A DNA stretch of 15,602 nt, taken from assembly GCA_015680865.1 (NCBI GenBank), contig JADAKE010000024.1, forward strand, positions 1 to 15,602, written 5' to 3'. Shown one piece after another: positions 9,022 through 15,602 of the stretch; within the stretch, counting starts at the first letter, position 1; every line of letters starts with the position of its first letter. Source of the DNA: Enterococcus lacertideformus (GTDB taxonomy: Bacteria; Bacillota; Bacilli; Lactobacillales; Enterococcaceae). Under the pieces are notes generated by a model, which searched no databases, was not told where the DNA came from, and saw only the letters and a program-made list of their open reading frames with translations. A program made the translations under genes and the position numbers.

Positions 9022-9909
9022 TTCTTCATCAAATTGAATATTAAGGATATCAAGGATTCTTGTCAAATCGTTTTGAGATAAGTACTCAATTTCGATTTTT
9101 CCTTTACCATCTTTTTCTTGAATCGCCACACTTGTCCCAAATTTATCCATCAAGCGGTCTTCACTTTCTCGAATATAATAGGGTTTTTCTTTTGCCAAAC
9201 GAGGAATTTTTTTCTTTTCTTTTCCATCATTTTGGTTCAATTGTGAAACGATTTGTTCTAACTGACGGACGGTGAGATTTTCTGTTACCGCACGATTAGC
9301 TAATTTCAGGATCAGGTTTTTGTTTTTTAAGCCTAATAGCGTACGTGCCTGTCCCATCGACAAGCGTTGATCTTGAACCATTTCTTTTACAAGATCAGGT
9401 AATGTCAATAAACGTAAATAGTTGGCAATATAGGGACGACTTTTACCCAAACGTTGCGCAACTTCTGCTTGCGTTAATTTAAGATTTTTCATTAACATAT
9501 CATATGCTTCTGCTTCTTCTAGCGGATTTAAATCTTCTCGTTGTAAGTTTTCTAGAACAGCCACTTGCATCATTGCTTCTTCGTCAAAGTCACGGACAAT
9601 TGCCGGAATCGTTGCTTTTTCGGCTAGTTTCGATGCACGAAAGCGACGTTCACCAGCAATAATCTCATATCCTTTTACTGCGGATCGTCGGACAATGATT
9701 GGTTGAAAAACACCGGATTGCTCAATGGAATTGGCTAACTCTTGTAACGATACTTCTTCAAATGTTTTACGTGGTTGATAAGGATTGGGGCGTAATTCAT
9801 TTAGGGGCAATTGAATAACTGTTTCATCTTTTACATCAACAGTTTCTAAATTCTCTAGATCTTGAAATAACGCATCAATCCCTCGACCTAAACCTTTACT
9901 TTTCTTCAC
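9019..9909 (-). CDS. parB: Chromosome-partitioning protein ParB (Spo0J)
   Basis: DNA-binding CTPase that loads on parS, slides as a clamp and stimulates ParA to separate replicated origins. 296 residues. The N-terminal GLGRGIDALF motif is the ParA-contacting peptide. The CTP-binding box GERRFR is at 86-91 and ENLQRE at 120-125. A helix-turn-helix lies near 149-174 (TQAEVAQRLGKSRPYIANYL), and the C-terminal dimerisation domain ends in LNIQFDEE. I set the start at the GTG at 9909 (VKKSKGLGRG), preceded by GGAAG, because the more upstream frame encodes only out-of-family residues. It overlaps the end of parA by 14 bases, so it is translationally coupled. It is intact. The repeat array follows. 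Confidence 0.95.
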   Translation of the reverse strand: MKKSKGLGRGIDALFQDLENLETVDVKDETVIQLPLNELRPNPYQPRKTFEEVSLQELANSIEQSGVFQPIIVRRSAVKGYEIIAGERRFRASKLAEKATIPAIVRDFDEEAMMQVAVLENLQREDLNPLEEAEAYDMLMKNLKLTQAEVAQRLGKSRPYIANYLRLLTLPDLVKEMVQDQRLSMGQARTLLGLKNKNLILKLANRAVTENLTVRQLEQIVSQLNQNDGKEKKKIPRLAKEKPYYIRESEDRLMDKFGTSVAIQEKDGKGKIEIEYLSQNDLTRILDILNIQFDEE

Positions 9910-10663
9910 GATTACCCACTTCCTTTGCCAATGCTTGGTAGACCTCAGCTCCTCTAGAACGTGGATCATAATCAATGATCGGCATACCATGACTTGGAGC
10001 CTCTGAAAGTCGAATATTTCTTGGAATAATCGTTTCATAAACTTTTTCTCGGAAATACTTGCGTACTTCTTCGACTACTTCATTACCTAAATTTGTCCTG
10101 GCATCATACATGGTGAGTAAGACACCTTCAATTTCCAAATCTGGATTGAAATGTTTCTGAACTAAACGAACCGTATTTAGTAATTGACTTAATCCTTCTA
10201 ACGCATAGTATTCACATTGTACGGGGATCAAGATTGAATCACTGGCTGTAAATGAGTTAATCGTTAAATGCCCCAGTGAAGGTGGACAATCAATCAGAAT
10301 ATAATCATATTGATCGTTTACTTCAGCTAAAGAACCCTTCAAACGAGATTCCCTTGCCATCATAGATGTTAACTCAATCTCCGCTCCTGCTAATTGAAGA
10401 GTGGCCGGCACAATACTCAAATTTTCATGTTCCGTGACCAGAGTTGCTTCAGTGATTGATAGTTCATTAACCAATACATCATAAATATCTTGGGAAACAT
10501 CTGGTTTACGAATGCCTACACCACTTGTCGCATTACCTTGTGCATCCATATCTACTAACAAGACTTTTTTACCAAGACTAGCTAGACATGCACCTAGATT
10601 AACAGTCGTCGTTGTTTTACCAACGCCACCTTTTTGATTTGCAACAGATATTATTTGTGCCAT
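9896..10663 (-). CDS. parA: Chromosome-partitioning ATPase ParA (Soj)
   Basis: Deviant Walker ATPase that binds DNA non-specifically as an ATP dimer and, with ParB, drives origin segregation and influences DnaA. 255 residues. It has the deviant Walker A KGGVGKTT (11-18), a Walker A' region VDMDAQGNATSG and the switch YDYILIDCPPSLG (119-131). The start is fixed by AGGAGGAG three bases before the ATG. It lies 11 bases after rsmG and overlaps parB. Intact. Confidence 0.96.
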   Translation of the reverse strand: MAQIISVANQKGGVGKTTTTVNLGACLASLGKKVLLVDMDAQGNATSGVGIRKPDVSQDIYDVLVNELSITEATLVTEHENLSIVPATLQLAGAEIELTSMMARESRLKGSLAEVNDQYDYILIDCPPSLGHLTINSFTASDSILIPVQCEYYALEGLSQLLNTVRLVQKHFNPDLEIEGVLLTMYDARTNLGNEVVEEVRKYFREKVYETIIPRNIRLSEAPSHGMPIIDYDPRSRGAEVYQALAKEVGNREEK

Positions 10664-10674
10664 CTCTTCTCCTC

Positions 10675-11388
10675 CTACTTAATGGGTTGTTTGTTTGGCA
10701 TACCTGGTTTTCTTGGGTATTTTTTAGGGGTAACTTTCTTTTTTTGGATCACGAGAATATGTCTTTTATCCGAGATTTTTGGTAAATTGACCTCATATTC
10801 TTTTATAAATTTACCACCTAAAATAGCAATAGCCTGCTTTGCTTCAGCTAACTCTTCTTCACTTTTCGCTGCTTTTAATGCGTAGAAATACCCTTCTTGT
10901 TTCACTAACGGCAAACATAACTCTGCTAAAACATTTAATCTCGCTACGGCACGTGCGGTCACAAAATCAAAAGAAGCACGAAATTGTGGATTTTGACCAA
11001 AAGTTTCTGCCCGATCATGGTAAAGCCCCGCAGTAATACCAATTTCTTTCGTTAATTCAGCTAAAAAATGGATTCGCTTATTCAATGAATCAACAATCGT
11101 GATCTGTAAGTTAGGAAATGCAATTTTTAAAGGGATACTAGGAAAGCCTGCGCCAGAACCAACATCACAAAGTGAAAGTGGTCTTGAAAAATCAACATCA
11201 AAGGCTAACGTCAATGAATCATAAAAATGCTTCAAATAAACGTCTTTTTTTTCTGTAATCGCTGTTAGATTCATCTTTTCATTCCACTCAACTAGTAACT
11301 GATAATAGCGTTCAAATTGACTCATTTGTTGGTCGGATAAATAAATTCCTTTATCTGCTAATACTTGACGAAATTCTTCTGGTATCAT
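10675..11388 (-). CDS. rsmG: 16S rRNA (guanine527-N7) methyltransferase
   Basis: SAM-dependent methyltransferase (GidB) that modifies G527 of 16S rRNA; loss gives low-level streptomycin resistance in several bacteria. 237 residues from MIPEEF. The SAM-binding motif [14 protein letters not shown] is at 75-88, D100 follows, and the lead [10 protein letters not shown] is typical. The ATG at 11388 has AAAGGA upstream; an earlier in-frame ATG at 11403 lacks one. It is first in the rsmG-parA-parB operon and intact. Confidence 0.95.
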   Translation of the reverse strand: MIPEEFRQVLADKGIYLSDQQMSQFERYYQLLVEWNEKMNLTAITEKKDVYLKHFYDSLTLAFDVDFSRPLSLCDVGSGAGFPSIPLKIAFPNLQITIVDSLNKRIHFLAELTKEIGITAGLYHDRAETFGQNPQFRASFDFVTARAVARLNVLAELCLPLVKQEGYFYALKAAKSEEELAEAKQAIAILGGKFIKEYEVNLPKISDKRHILVIQKKKVTPKKYPRKPGMPNKQPIK

Positions 11389-11404
11389 AATTAATCCTTT
11401 CATT

Positions 11405-11425
11405 GTGAAACAGCAATTGTTTCAC
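11405..11425. repeat. Inverted repeat made of parS half-sites in the rsmG leader
   Basis: GTGAAACA-GCAAT-TGTTTCAC is a perfect 8-bp inverted repeat with a 5-base loop. The arms are the two halves of the parS palindrome in swapped order. It lies between the rsmG promoter and its ribosome site, and could be an RNA hairpin or a remnant of ParB-binding sequence. Confidence 0.6.
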
Positions 11426-11438
11426 GAAATCTCTTTTT

Positions 11439-11467
11439 ACTTTAACGCAAAATGACTAGAGTTGCAA
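11439..11467 (-). promoter_or_regulatory. Promoter of the rsmG-parA-parB operon
   Basis: On the minus strand TTGCAA (11462-11467), a 17-bp spacer and TAAAGT (11439-11444). The start point would be about 40 bases before the rsmG ATG, just upstream of the swapped half-site hairpin. Confidence 0.6.
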
Positions 11468-11694
11468 TCTTTCTACCAGTAAAATTCTAGGAGAGGGTGA
11501 AAAATTTGGTGCTAGGATATACAGCCTAATTCTTATTTCTAAGAGGAAAGGAACAATGTTTCAACTATTTAAATCAACCAACCTTTTCAATCAATAATTC
11601 AGTTCATCTTAAATAAAGTTTAAGAAAATACGCAGTTCGCAAATTTCCTAAGATTTTCATACTATGTTTTTGTTTAATAGTCATCAATATTTTA
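11468..11694. other. Intergenic stretch without a recognisable gene
   Basis: AT-rich spacer between the divergent rsmG and secreted-protein promoters. Its only coding-like item is a 13-codon ORF at 11556-11597 (MFQLFKSTNLFNQ) with a good AGGAAAGGA ribosome site. That may be the stub of a lost gene or chance. No homology was recognised. Confidence 0.3.
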
Positions 11695-11723
11695 TTGACA
11701 AAAAAATGTAAGCGTTTTATAAT
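11695..11723 (+). promoter_or_regulatory. Perfect consensus sigma-A promoter of the secreted-protein operon
   Basis: TTGACA (11695-11700), exactly 17 bp, TATAAT (11718-11723). This is the only fully consensus promoter on the plus strand of the window, so strong transcription is expected unless repressed. The two overlapping sites below could provide that repression. Confidence 0.85.
11707..11720 (+). promoter_or_regulatory. cre-like CcpA site in the promoter spacer
   Basis: TGTAAGCGTTTTAT matches the cre consensus TGWAANCGNTNWCA at 12 of 14 positions; only the last two differ. It covers the spacer and the first bases of the -10, a position where CcpA would block RNA polymerase. Carbon catabolite repression of the operon is inference. 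Confidence 0.5.
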
Positions 11724-11740
11724 TCGTATGTAACGAATTA
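11720..11740. promoter_or_regulatory. Operator-like palindrome at the transcription start
   Basis: TAATTCG-TATGTAA-CGAATTA is a perfect 7-bp inverted repeat spanning the end of the -10 and the expected start point. It is a classical repressor-operator position, or a 5' stem-loop of the transcript. No regulator gene is adjacent. Confidence 0.5.
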
Positions 11741-11757
11741 AGAAAAAGGAGGAAATT

Positions 11758-12363
11758 ATGAAAAAGAAATTAATCACTGGAATGCTTATAGGAGCGACAC
11801 TTGCTAGTTTCATCTTTCCCACAGGACTGGAGGTTGCATTAGCAGACGAAATGAGTGAAAGTGTACATATAATTAAAAATGATAAAATGCTTGGTTTAGA
11901 AAAAGAGTTAAATTCTCCACAAGTTAAGCTGGCTTTACACTCAAAGACAACCGATCAACAAGCAATGTTTGATTATTTTGCTAAAAAATATGATGGCGCT
12001 CAAATTACTTATGTTGGTGGTAGAGCCACCGGTGTTTCTGAAACTTTTTACGTTGGTGGTTACAATGTTTTTGCTAGCAACCAATCTGCACTTAACTATT
12101 GTCGAACACAATTAGCAACGACAGCTACTTTATTACAAGCGAATGGAACATTAGGTGGTGCTTTACTTGGGGGTCCTGCTGGTGCGTTGATTGGGTTATT
12201 AGGAGCAACAATTTTAGCTGGTCGATTTAGAGATGGGAGTAGTACAATGAAAAGTTGGATAAATGTGGGTTCCTCTAAAGGTGGCAGTCGAATGACATTA
12301 ACAGAAGAATTTCCTATCGCTACTTTAAACACGACTTATCAAAGTCCTATTAAACCTCTGTAA
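11758..12363 (+). CDS. Secreted protein with glycine-zipper hydrophobic segment, unknown function
   Basis: 201 residues. A Sec signal peptide (MKKKLITGML start, hydrophobic to about 22) has a likely cleavage site after ALA at 27-29. The exported part is soluble to about residue 129 and contains two YVGG repeats (85-88 and 98-101) and a single Cys115. It then has a hydrophobic glycine-rich segment (131-155, TLGGALLGGPAGALIGLLGA) with GxxxG spacing typical of membrane-inserting or oligomerising helices, and a polar tail of about 45 residues. No LPxTG, lipobox or LysM is seen. A strong AAAGGAGG lies four bases before the ATG. The next gene starts two bases after its stop. I do not recognise the family. 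A secreted membrane-active factor such as a bacteriocin or toxin, or an envelope component, would fit. Intact. Confidence 0.8.
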   Translation: MKKKLITGMLIGATLASFIFPTGLEVALADEMSESVHIIKNDKMLGLEKELNSPQVKLALHSKTTDQQAMFDYFAKKYDGAQITYVGGRATGVSETFYVGGYNVFASNQSALNYCRTQLATTATLLQANGTLGGALLGGPAGALIGLLGATILAGRFRDGSSTMKSWINVGSSKGGSRMTLTEEFPIATLNTTYQSPIKPL

Positions 12364-12365
12364 AG

Positions 12366-12527
12366 ATGAACTTCCTAAGAACTTTAAATATTAGCATTTT
12401 TATTATCATTATATTCTTATACTATGTCTTTCGTTTGAAAAAAAGAAAAACTAGTTGGAAAACGACTACTTTACTATTTGTTTTTCTAATAATAAATACT
12501 CTATATATTCTATTTAATCTATTTTGA
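12366..12527 (+). CDS. 53-residue two-helix membrane protein
   Basis: A small ORF starting with ATG two bases after the stop of the secreted-protein gene, which implies translational coupling; it has no strong ribosome site of its own. Begins MNFLRTLNISIFIIIIFLYY. Two hydrophobic helices (about 8-23 and 34-52) are separated by a very basic loop (RLKKRKTSWK), which the positive-inside rule places in the cytoplasm. Size, topology and position are those of immunity or small accessory proteins beside secreted membrane-active peptides. Function is inferred only from context. The following terminator supports a two-gene operon. Confidence 0.6.
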   Translation: MNFLRTLNISIFIIIIFLYYVFRLKKRKTSWKTTTLLFVFLIINTLYILFNLF

Positions 12528-12562
12528 ACGCTTATCTATACAGTAAACCCAAAATACATATA

Positions 12563-12609
12563 GTACTCCTCAAGATGAGCATTTTCTCTGATTTTGAGGG
12601 GCACTTTTT
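12563..12609 (+). terminator. Terminator of the secreted-protein operon
   Basis: Arms GTACTCCTCAA (12563-12573) and TTGAGGGGCAC (12594-12604), with one mismatch and one G-U pair, followed by TTTTT. It lies 36 bases after the small ORF. Confidence 0.7.
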
Positions 12610-12636
12610 ATTTAAGTATTCTTGACTTTTACTTAT

Positions 12637-13670
12637 TTATTTTTCTACATCTAATTTTCTTCGCACAACATTTAGATAATGTTGGAGTCCAACAGTCATT
12701 ACCCAAGCCTCACCTAAGCCAATAAAGCTCCCTATGACGATACCCAAAAAGCGATATTCGATTAAAGAAATCAAATATGCTCCTCGAATAAGAGTGGATA
12801 GCATCAACGCCATCGGATTGAGAAAGATATTAGCAACTGCATAATTTCTTGCAACTAGAAATTGTGCGATACCATAAAGAAAAGTGATTAGAAAAATCGT
12901 CTGTAGCTGAGTGAATGGCACAAAAGACAAAACAGCTGAGACACACAAGCCACCCATGGAGCCAATCAAATACTGAACTTGTCGATGTTTCATTGCCTCT
13001 AGATTTTCTGCTAAAAGAATCGATGCACAAGAAAGAGTTAGCCAGTAAGGATTATGCAAATTTAAGCCATGGCTAATATAAACAGAAAGGAATAAAGCTA
13101 CACTGTAAAAAACAGAATCAATAATCACTAACGGTTCTTCCTGAAATCTTTCTTTTAAAGTTGCTTGCTCAATCACCTGTTCTGTTCGTGAATCAAGTAA
13201 TTTTGTGATAACTGCCGCAATTAGTGAAAATATGACACCCATGAAAAAATAAAGAGAAATAATTGGTAGCTGAACGAACGGTAATTGCATACTCGTTCCC
13301 ATAGCAGAGAGCATAGCAAAAAACAAGCCACCTGGTTTTGAAATATGGAACAACCTTAAGATAAATCTACTGGAAAAAGCGACTAATGCCACAGCGAAGG
13401 GTTCAAGCCATAAAACATAGGTTGATAAAACTCCGAATACAAATGAAAATAAAAGACCACAACCAATAAAAAACATGCGTTTCAATAGATATTTCATCGG
13501 TATATTTTGATAGTAAAAAAAGTAAAAATTCCTAATGAAGAAAAACTTGAAATCAAAAAATTATGATTTATGTAACCTAACCATAATATAATAAAAATAA
13601 GAAACATCAGGTTCATAATTCGAAAAGGATTATCCTGAATTTTATTAAAACGAAAATATGTTTTAAACAA
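12637..13670 (-). pseudogene. FUSC-family transporter, frameshifted in a T homopolymer
   Basis: The upstream frame begins at TTG 13670 with AAAGGAG seven bases before it, reads MFKTYFRFNKIQDNPFRIMN and continues through ...SSLGIFTFFT, then hits TGA at about 13497. The downstream frame carries YYQNIP-MKYLLKRMFFIG and the long multi-helix remainder to 12637. One more T in the run of seven (13515-13521 on the plus strand) would join them into about 344 residues. The product would be a polytopic inner-membrane protein of the fusaric-acid-resistance/aromatic-acid-exporter type, with a cytoplasmic stretch near SRTEQVIEQATLKERFQ and the family-like segment NPYWLTLSCASILLAEN. A 286-residue product could start at ATG 13497 but would lack the first helices. 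It may be a true pseudogene, phase variation or a sequencing error. Confidence 0.75.
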
Positions 13671-13797
13671 TCTTTTACTCCTTTCTAGTAATTGTTATCA
13701 GAAAAATAAAAGAATACCGCCTCCTCTCAAGTTTTTGTTGGCATTATTTAGTATAACAACAATTCCTTTATTTTTCATAAAAAAGTGAACATGGACA

Positions 13798-13844
13798 AAA
13801 CGACTCAAAAAATCCGAATAAAAACAAAACATTTCGAGTCGTTT
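13798..13844 (-). terminator. Stem-loop after the decayed gene
   Basis: Perfect 9-bp arms AAACGACTC (13798-13806) and GAGTCGTTT (13836-13844) with an AT-rich loop. On the minus strand a short TTTT follows. It lies just after the double TAG ending the decayed gene, so it is probably that gene's terminator. Confidence 0.5.
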
Positions 13845-13856
13845 CAATCGTTGCTA

Positions 13857-14279
13857 CTATACTGGTACTTTCGCAATCTTTCCGTGTTCGATGTGTTCAG
13901 AATTCACTATAACTAATTTATCATTTGTTATTAAACTAACAGCTAAAACTATCTAAGTATCTATATTTAAATCATTTTTCATTGAAGTTTGATTGATTTT
14001 ATTAATATCCAAAAGTTGTAAATGATTAATAGTAAAAAAGTGAACTTCTATTGTTGTTCGGGTAATTGTCGGAATAATTAATTCACTAAATAAGCCTTTG
14101 CCTGCGGTATAGGCTGCCCCAGATAATTGATGCCCATCTACATCCGACACTACTTTTGATACACGAAAGAACGGTATCAGTGATTGTTTACTCACTAATA
14201 CCGTTTCAATAACAATTCCATTTTCTAGTTGAAATTATTGTACATCAAAGAAATGTTCATTAGGACTAGAAAAATCCAT
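13857..14279 (-). pseudogene. Decayed 141-codon gene of unknown function
   Basis: One continuous frame runs from ATG 14279 (MDFSSPNEHFFDVQ) to the TAG at 13857-13859 (followed by a second TAG). It is interrupted only by TAA at 14235-14237 and TAG at 13953-13955. The segments between read like real protein (FQLENGIVIETVLVSKQSL, RVSKVVSDVDGHQLSGAAYT, then after the second stop IVLAVSLITNDKLVIVNSEH). I do not recognise the family and name no function. The central 80 residues could still be translated from an internal GTG at 14195. Confidence 0.5.
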
Positions 14280-14299
14280 TGAATTTCTATACAGTAAAT

Positions 14300-14359
14300 A
14301 CAGTTAGCTTTTGTTAGCTGTTGGCAACTTGATTAGTGAGTTCGTGCTTACTAGTCAAG
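14300..14359. repeat. Two adjacent imperfect hairpins
   Basis: ACAGTTAGC-TTTT-GTTAGCTGT (14300-14321) and CTTGATTAGTGAG-TTCGTG-CTTACTAGTCAAG (14328-14359, 11 of 13 paired). Both lie in the gap after the putative immunity gene. No clear U-run follows on the minus strand, so they are poor terminators; they could be mRNA-end structures or the ends of a mobile fragment. Confidence 0.5.
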
Positions 14360-14381
14360 GCTTTATTATTTAGTAATCCAA

Positions 14382-14696
14382 TTATTTATTTTCAATACTT
14401 ATAGAAAGTATTGTTCCAAAACAAAGACTGATAATTGTACTATTCTCTCTTAAAATTCTCAAATACATATCTTCCTTTTTCAATTCAGTAACATTATCAA
14501 AATCTCCATAAAAAATATCTTTTTCTTTATAGGTCAAGAACACACTAATTTGGTTCTCATAGGTTCTTATAAAGATTTTCAAAGTGAAATCATCTTTGTT
14601 TATTTTATATTTTATATTGCCATCACCTACATTGTCAGTCAAACTTTCACTTTCAGATAGAAATAGTTCCATCAAGTCTAATTCATCATATTTCAT
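14382..14696 (-). CDS. Putative immunity protein of the adjacent toxin module
   Basis: 104 residues, acidic, no signal peptide, begins MKYDELDLMELFLSESESLT. AAAGGAGA about 9 bases before the ATG; the start is 15 bases after the toxin stop. Small acidic cytoplasmic proteins directly downstream of polymorphic-toxin C-terminal domains are usually the cognate immunity protein, which neutralises the toxin in the producer. I do not recognise the family, so the role rests on position and size. Confidence 0.6.
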   Translation of the reverse strand: MKYDELDLMELFLSESESLTDNVGDGNIKYKINKDDFTLKIFIRTYENQISVFLTYKEKDIFYGDFDNVTELKKEDMYLRILRENSTIISLCFGTILSISIENK

Positions 14697-14711
14697 TTTT
14701 ATCTGTCTCCT

Positions 14712-15272
14712 TTATTTAGGTATCACTGTGATTACATCACCTAAATCATTAATTATAACTGTAACATCACTAGTTTCAAATTTCCATGTATCTATTTGAT
14801 TTCCTGATGTTTTCACACCATTTATTATAGCATCTTCAATAACTGATGGTGGAACATTTCTTGGTTGTACATAATTTTTTATAAAATCATTATACTCTCT
14901 TGTTCCAGGAATGTATCCCTTACCTTTGGCAATTTCTTGTGCTCTAGTATGCAATTGAGCTCGAATATTTGGTGTGTCAGGAGCCATTCTTCCTAAAGCA
15001 TGTCCAGAGTACTTACGTCCATTTATAGTTGCTCCATTTTTATTTAAACTCCAAGATATATCATCCACAGCACCACTGGCTTTCTTATAAGTCATAGCCC
15101 CAGCACTATTCTTTTGATTGAGCGTATAAACCTTTCCGTCTTTACTTCCTTTTATGACATTTTGCGTTCTACCAGCTTCCCTAGAAAACGTCTGGGCACT
15201 TCGGATTGCCGCAGCGCTCCACCCTAACATCCATAAGGAATCCCATACTCCTGATTCTTGCAATCCTTCCAC
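14712..15272 (-). CDS. Orphan C-terminal toxin module of a polymorphic toxin (BECR-RNase-like)
   Basis: 186 residues from a GTG that overlaps the stop of the preceding ORF (TAGTG). The N-terminal 70 residues (MEGLQESGVWDSLWMLGWSA...) look like the linker between the trafficking part and the toxin domain of LXG-type or similar secreted toxins; no LXG domain, secretion signal or pre-toxin part is present. The C-terminal part (about 85-186) has GRKYSGHALGRM with H91 and R95, PPSVIEDAIINGVKT, and the end TVIINDLGDVITVIPK. This layout (HALxRM ... NxxGxVxTV) is that of BECR-fold RNase toxins found in CdiA and LXG C-termini. It is therefore probably a displaced toxin cassette that became separated from its N-terminus. 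The family assignment is from motif memory. Confidence 0.65.
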   Translation of the reverse strand: MEGLQESGVWDSLWMLGWSAAAIRSAQTFSREAGRTQNVIKGSKDGKVYTLNQKNSAGAMTYKKASGAVDDISWSLNKNGATINGRKYSGHALGRMAPDTPNIRAQLHTRAQEIAKGKGYIPGTREYNDFIKNYVQPRNVPPSVIEDAIINGVKTSGNQIDTWKFETSDVTVIINDLGDVITVIPK

Positions 15273-15602
15273 TATTCCTTGCCTTTGGACAAGAGGCCTA
15301 ACCCTAAAATTTTGTCATCCTTATCAAAGTAATTATAGCCTTTTTTCTGTTGATTATTGATGCGTGTCGTAAGTTCCTTTGGTGTCATTTCCAAGACATC
15401 TAAGTCATATTTTTTTACTAAGTAAGCTAAGTTTCCCGATAACTTTTTTTCATCCAGTCGATACGAGTACCCTTCTTTTTCCAGCATATAATATTCAAAA
15501 CCATTCTTGTTGTCATGAACATAGATAATCGTACAACCCTCTAATAGTTGTTTGTCAGTCACTTCATTTTTAGTGTTTTTTTTATCTCTGTAAAATAACT
15601 TT
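15272..15602 (-). CDS. Partial ORF running off the right edge, unknown
   Basis: The frame stays open from its TAG (15272-15274) to the window end: KLFYRDKKNTKNE precedes the internal GTG at 15562 (VTDKQLLEGCTIIYVHDNKN). The true start therefore probably lies outside the window, and the start at 15562, which lacks a ribosome site, is doubtful. The piece LFYRDKK next to the edge would fit the end of a transmembrane or lipoprotein anchor. The C-terminal 100 residues are charged and soluble. It is stop-start coupled to the toxin module, so it may be a second immunity-like protein of the same locus. Unrecognised family. A run of eight A (about 15575-15582) could slip. Confidence 0.55.
   Translation of the reverse strand, partial: KLFYRDKKNTKNEVTDKQLLEGCTIIYVHDNKNGFEYYMLEKEGYSYRLDEKKLSGNLAYLVKKYDLDVLEMTPKELTTRINNQQKKGYNYFDKDDKILGLGLLSKGKE

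Noticed and set aside
11556..11597. 13-codon ORF MFQLFKSTNLFNQ with a good ribosome site, as a peptide gene or attenuator.
   Set aside because: Too short to judge, no adjacent attenuator hairpin, and not linked to a neighbouring gene.
11604..11822. Minus-strand ORF over the secreted-protein promoter.
   Set aside because: It is antisense to a perfect promoter, a ribosome site and a signal-peptide-coding region, and has no recognisable protein features.
13690..13735. GAGAGGAGGCGG, a strong ribosome-site-like sequence upstream of the FUSC gene.
   Set aside because: No ATG, GTG or TTG follows at a usable distance; only an ATT followed by five codons and a stop.

Overview
The window looks like a low-GC Firmicutes chromosome of the family Enterococcaceae. 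The gene order (VanRS-type two-component pair, serS, guaB, DUF1129, ychF, DUF951, parB, parA, rsmG) resembles the arrangement I recall near the replication origin of Enterococcus faecalis. Low GC combined with unusually heavy gene decay makes Melissococcus or a reduced Enterococcus plausible. That genus-level guess is inference from memory, not from a search.

Layout. Positions 1-330 hold four tandem sigma-A promoters firing leftwards, all with exact 17-bp spacers. This is the usual front end of an rRNA operon lying just outside the left edge. Positions 592-2461 carry a response regulator and its sensor kinase, followed by a promoter, a T-box leader and serS (2463-4107). Positions 4108-4640 hold a wrecked ketoacyl-synthase-like gene. 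From 11388 down to 4837 most genes are on the minus strand: rsmG-parA-parB (housekeeping and chromosome segregation), a triplicated 124-bp repeat, DUF951, a ychF gene with two nonsense codons, a frameshifted DUF1129 membrane-protein gene that carries a near-perfect parS site, and guaB.

The right third (11404-15602) is accessory. It contains a plus-strand two-gene operon: a secreted protein with a glycine-zipper segment, then a 53-residue two-helix membrane protein too short for normal gene callers. The operon has a perfect consensus promoter overlapped by a cre-like site and a palindrome. After it come a FUSC-family transporter gene broken in a T homopolymer, a 141-codon decayed gene of unknown function with two nonsense codons, and a polymorphic-toxin C-terminal module with a likely immunity gene. 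A partial membrane-anchored or lipoprotein-like ORF runs off the right edge.

Two themes stand out. First, five genes are broken. In ychF the disruption is only by point substitutions in an otherwise full-length frame, and the recognisable changes all look like G:C to T:A transversions. Second, the secreted-protein/mini-membrane-protein operon and the toxin module are the best candidates for undescribed antagonism or envelope functions.
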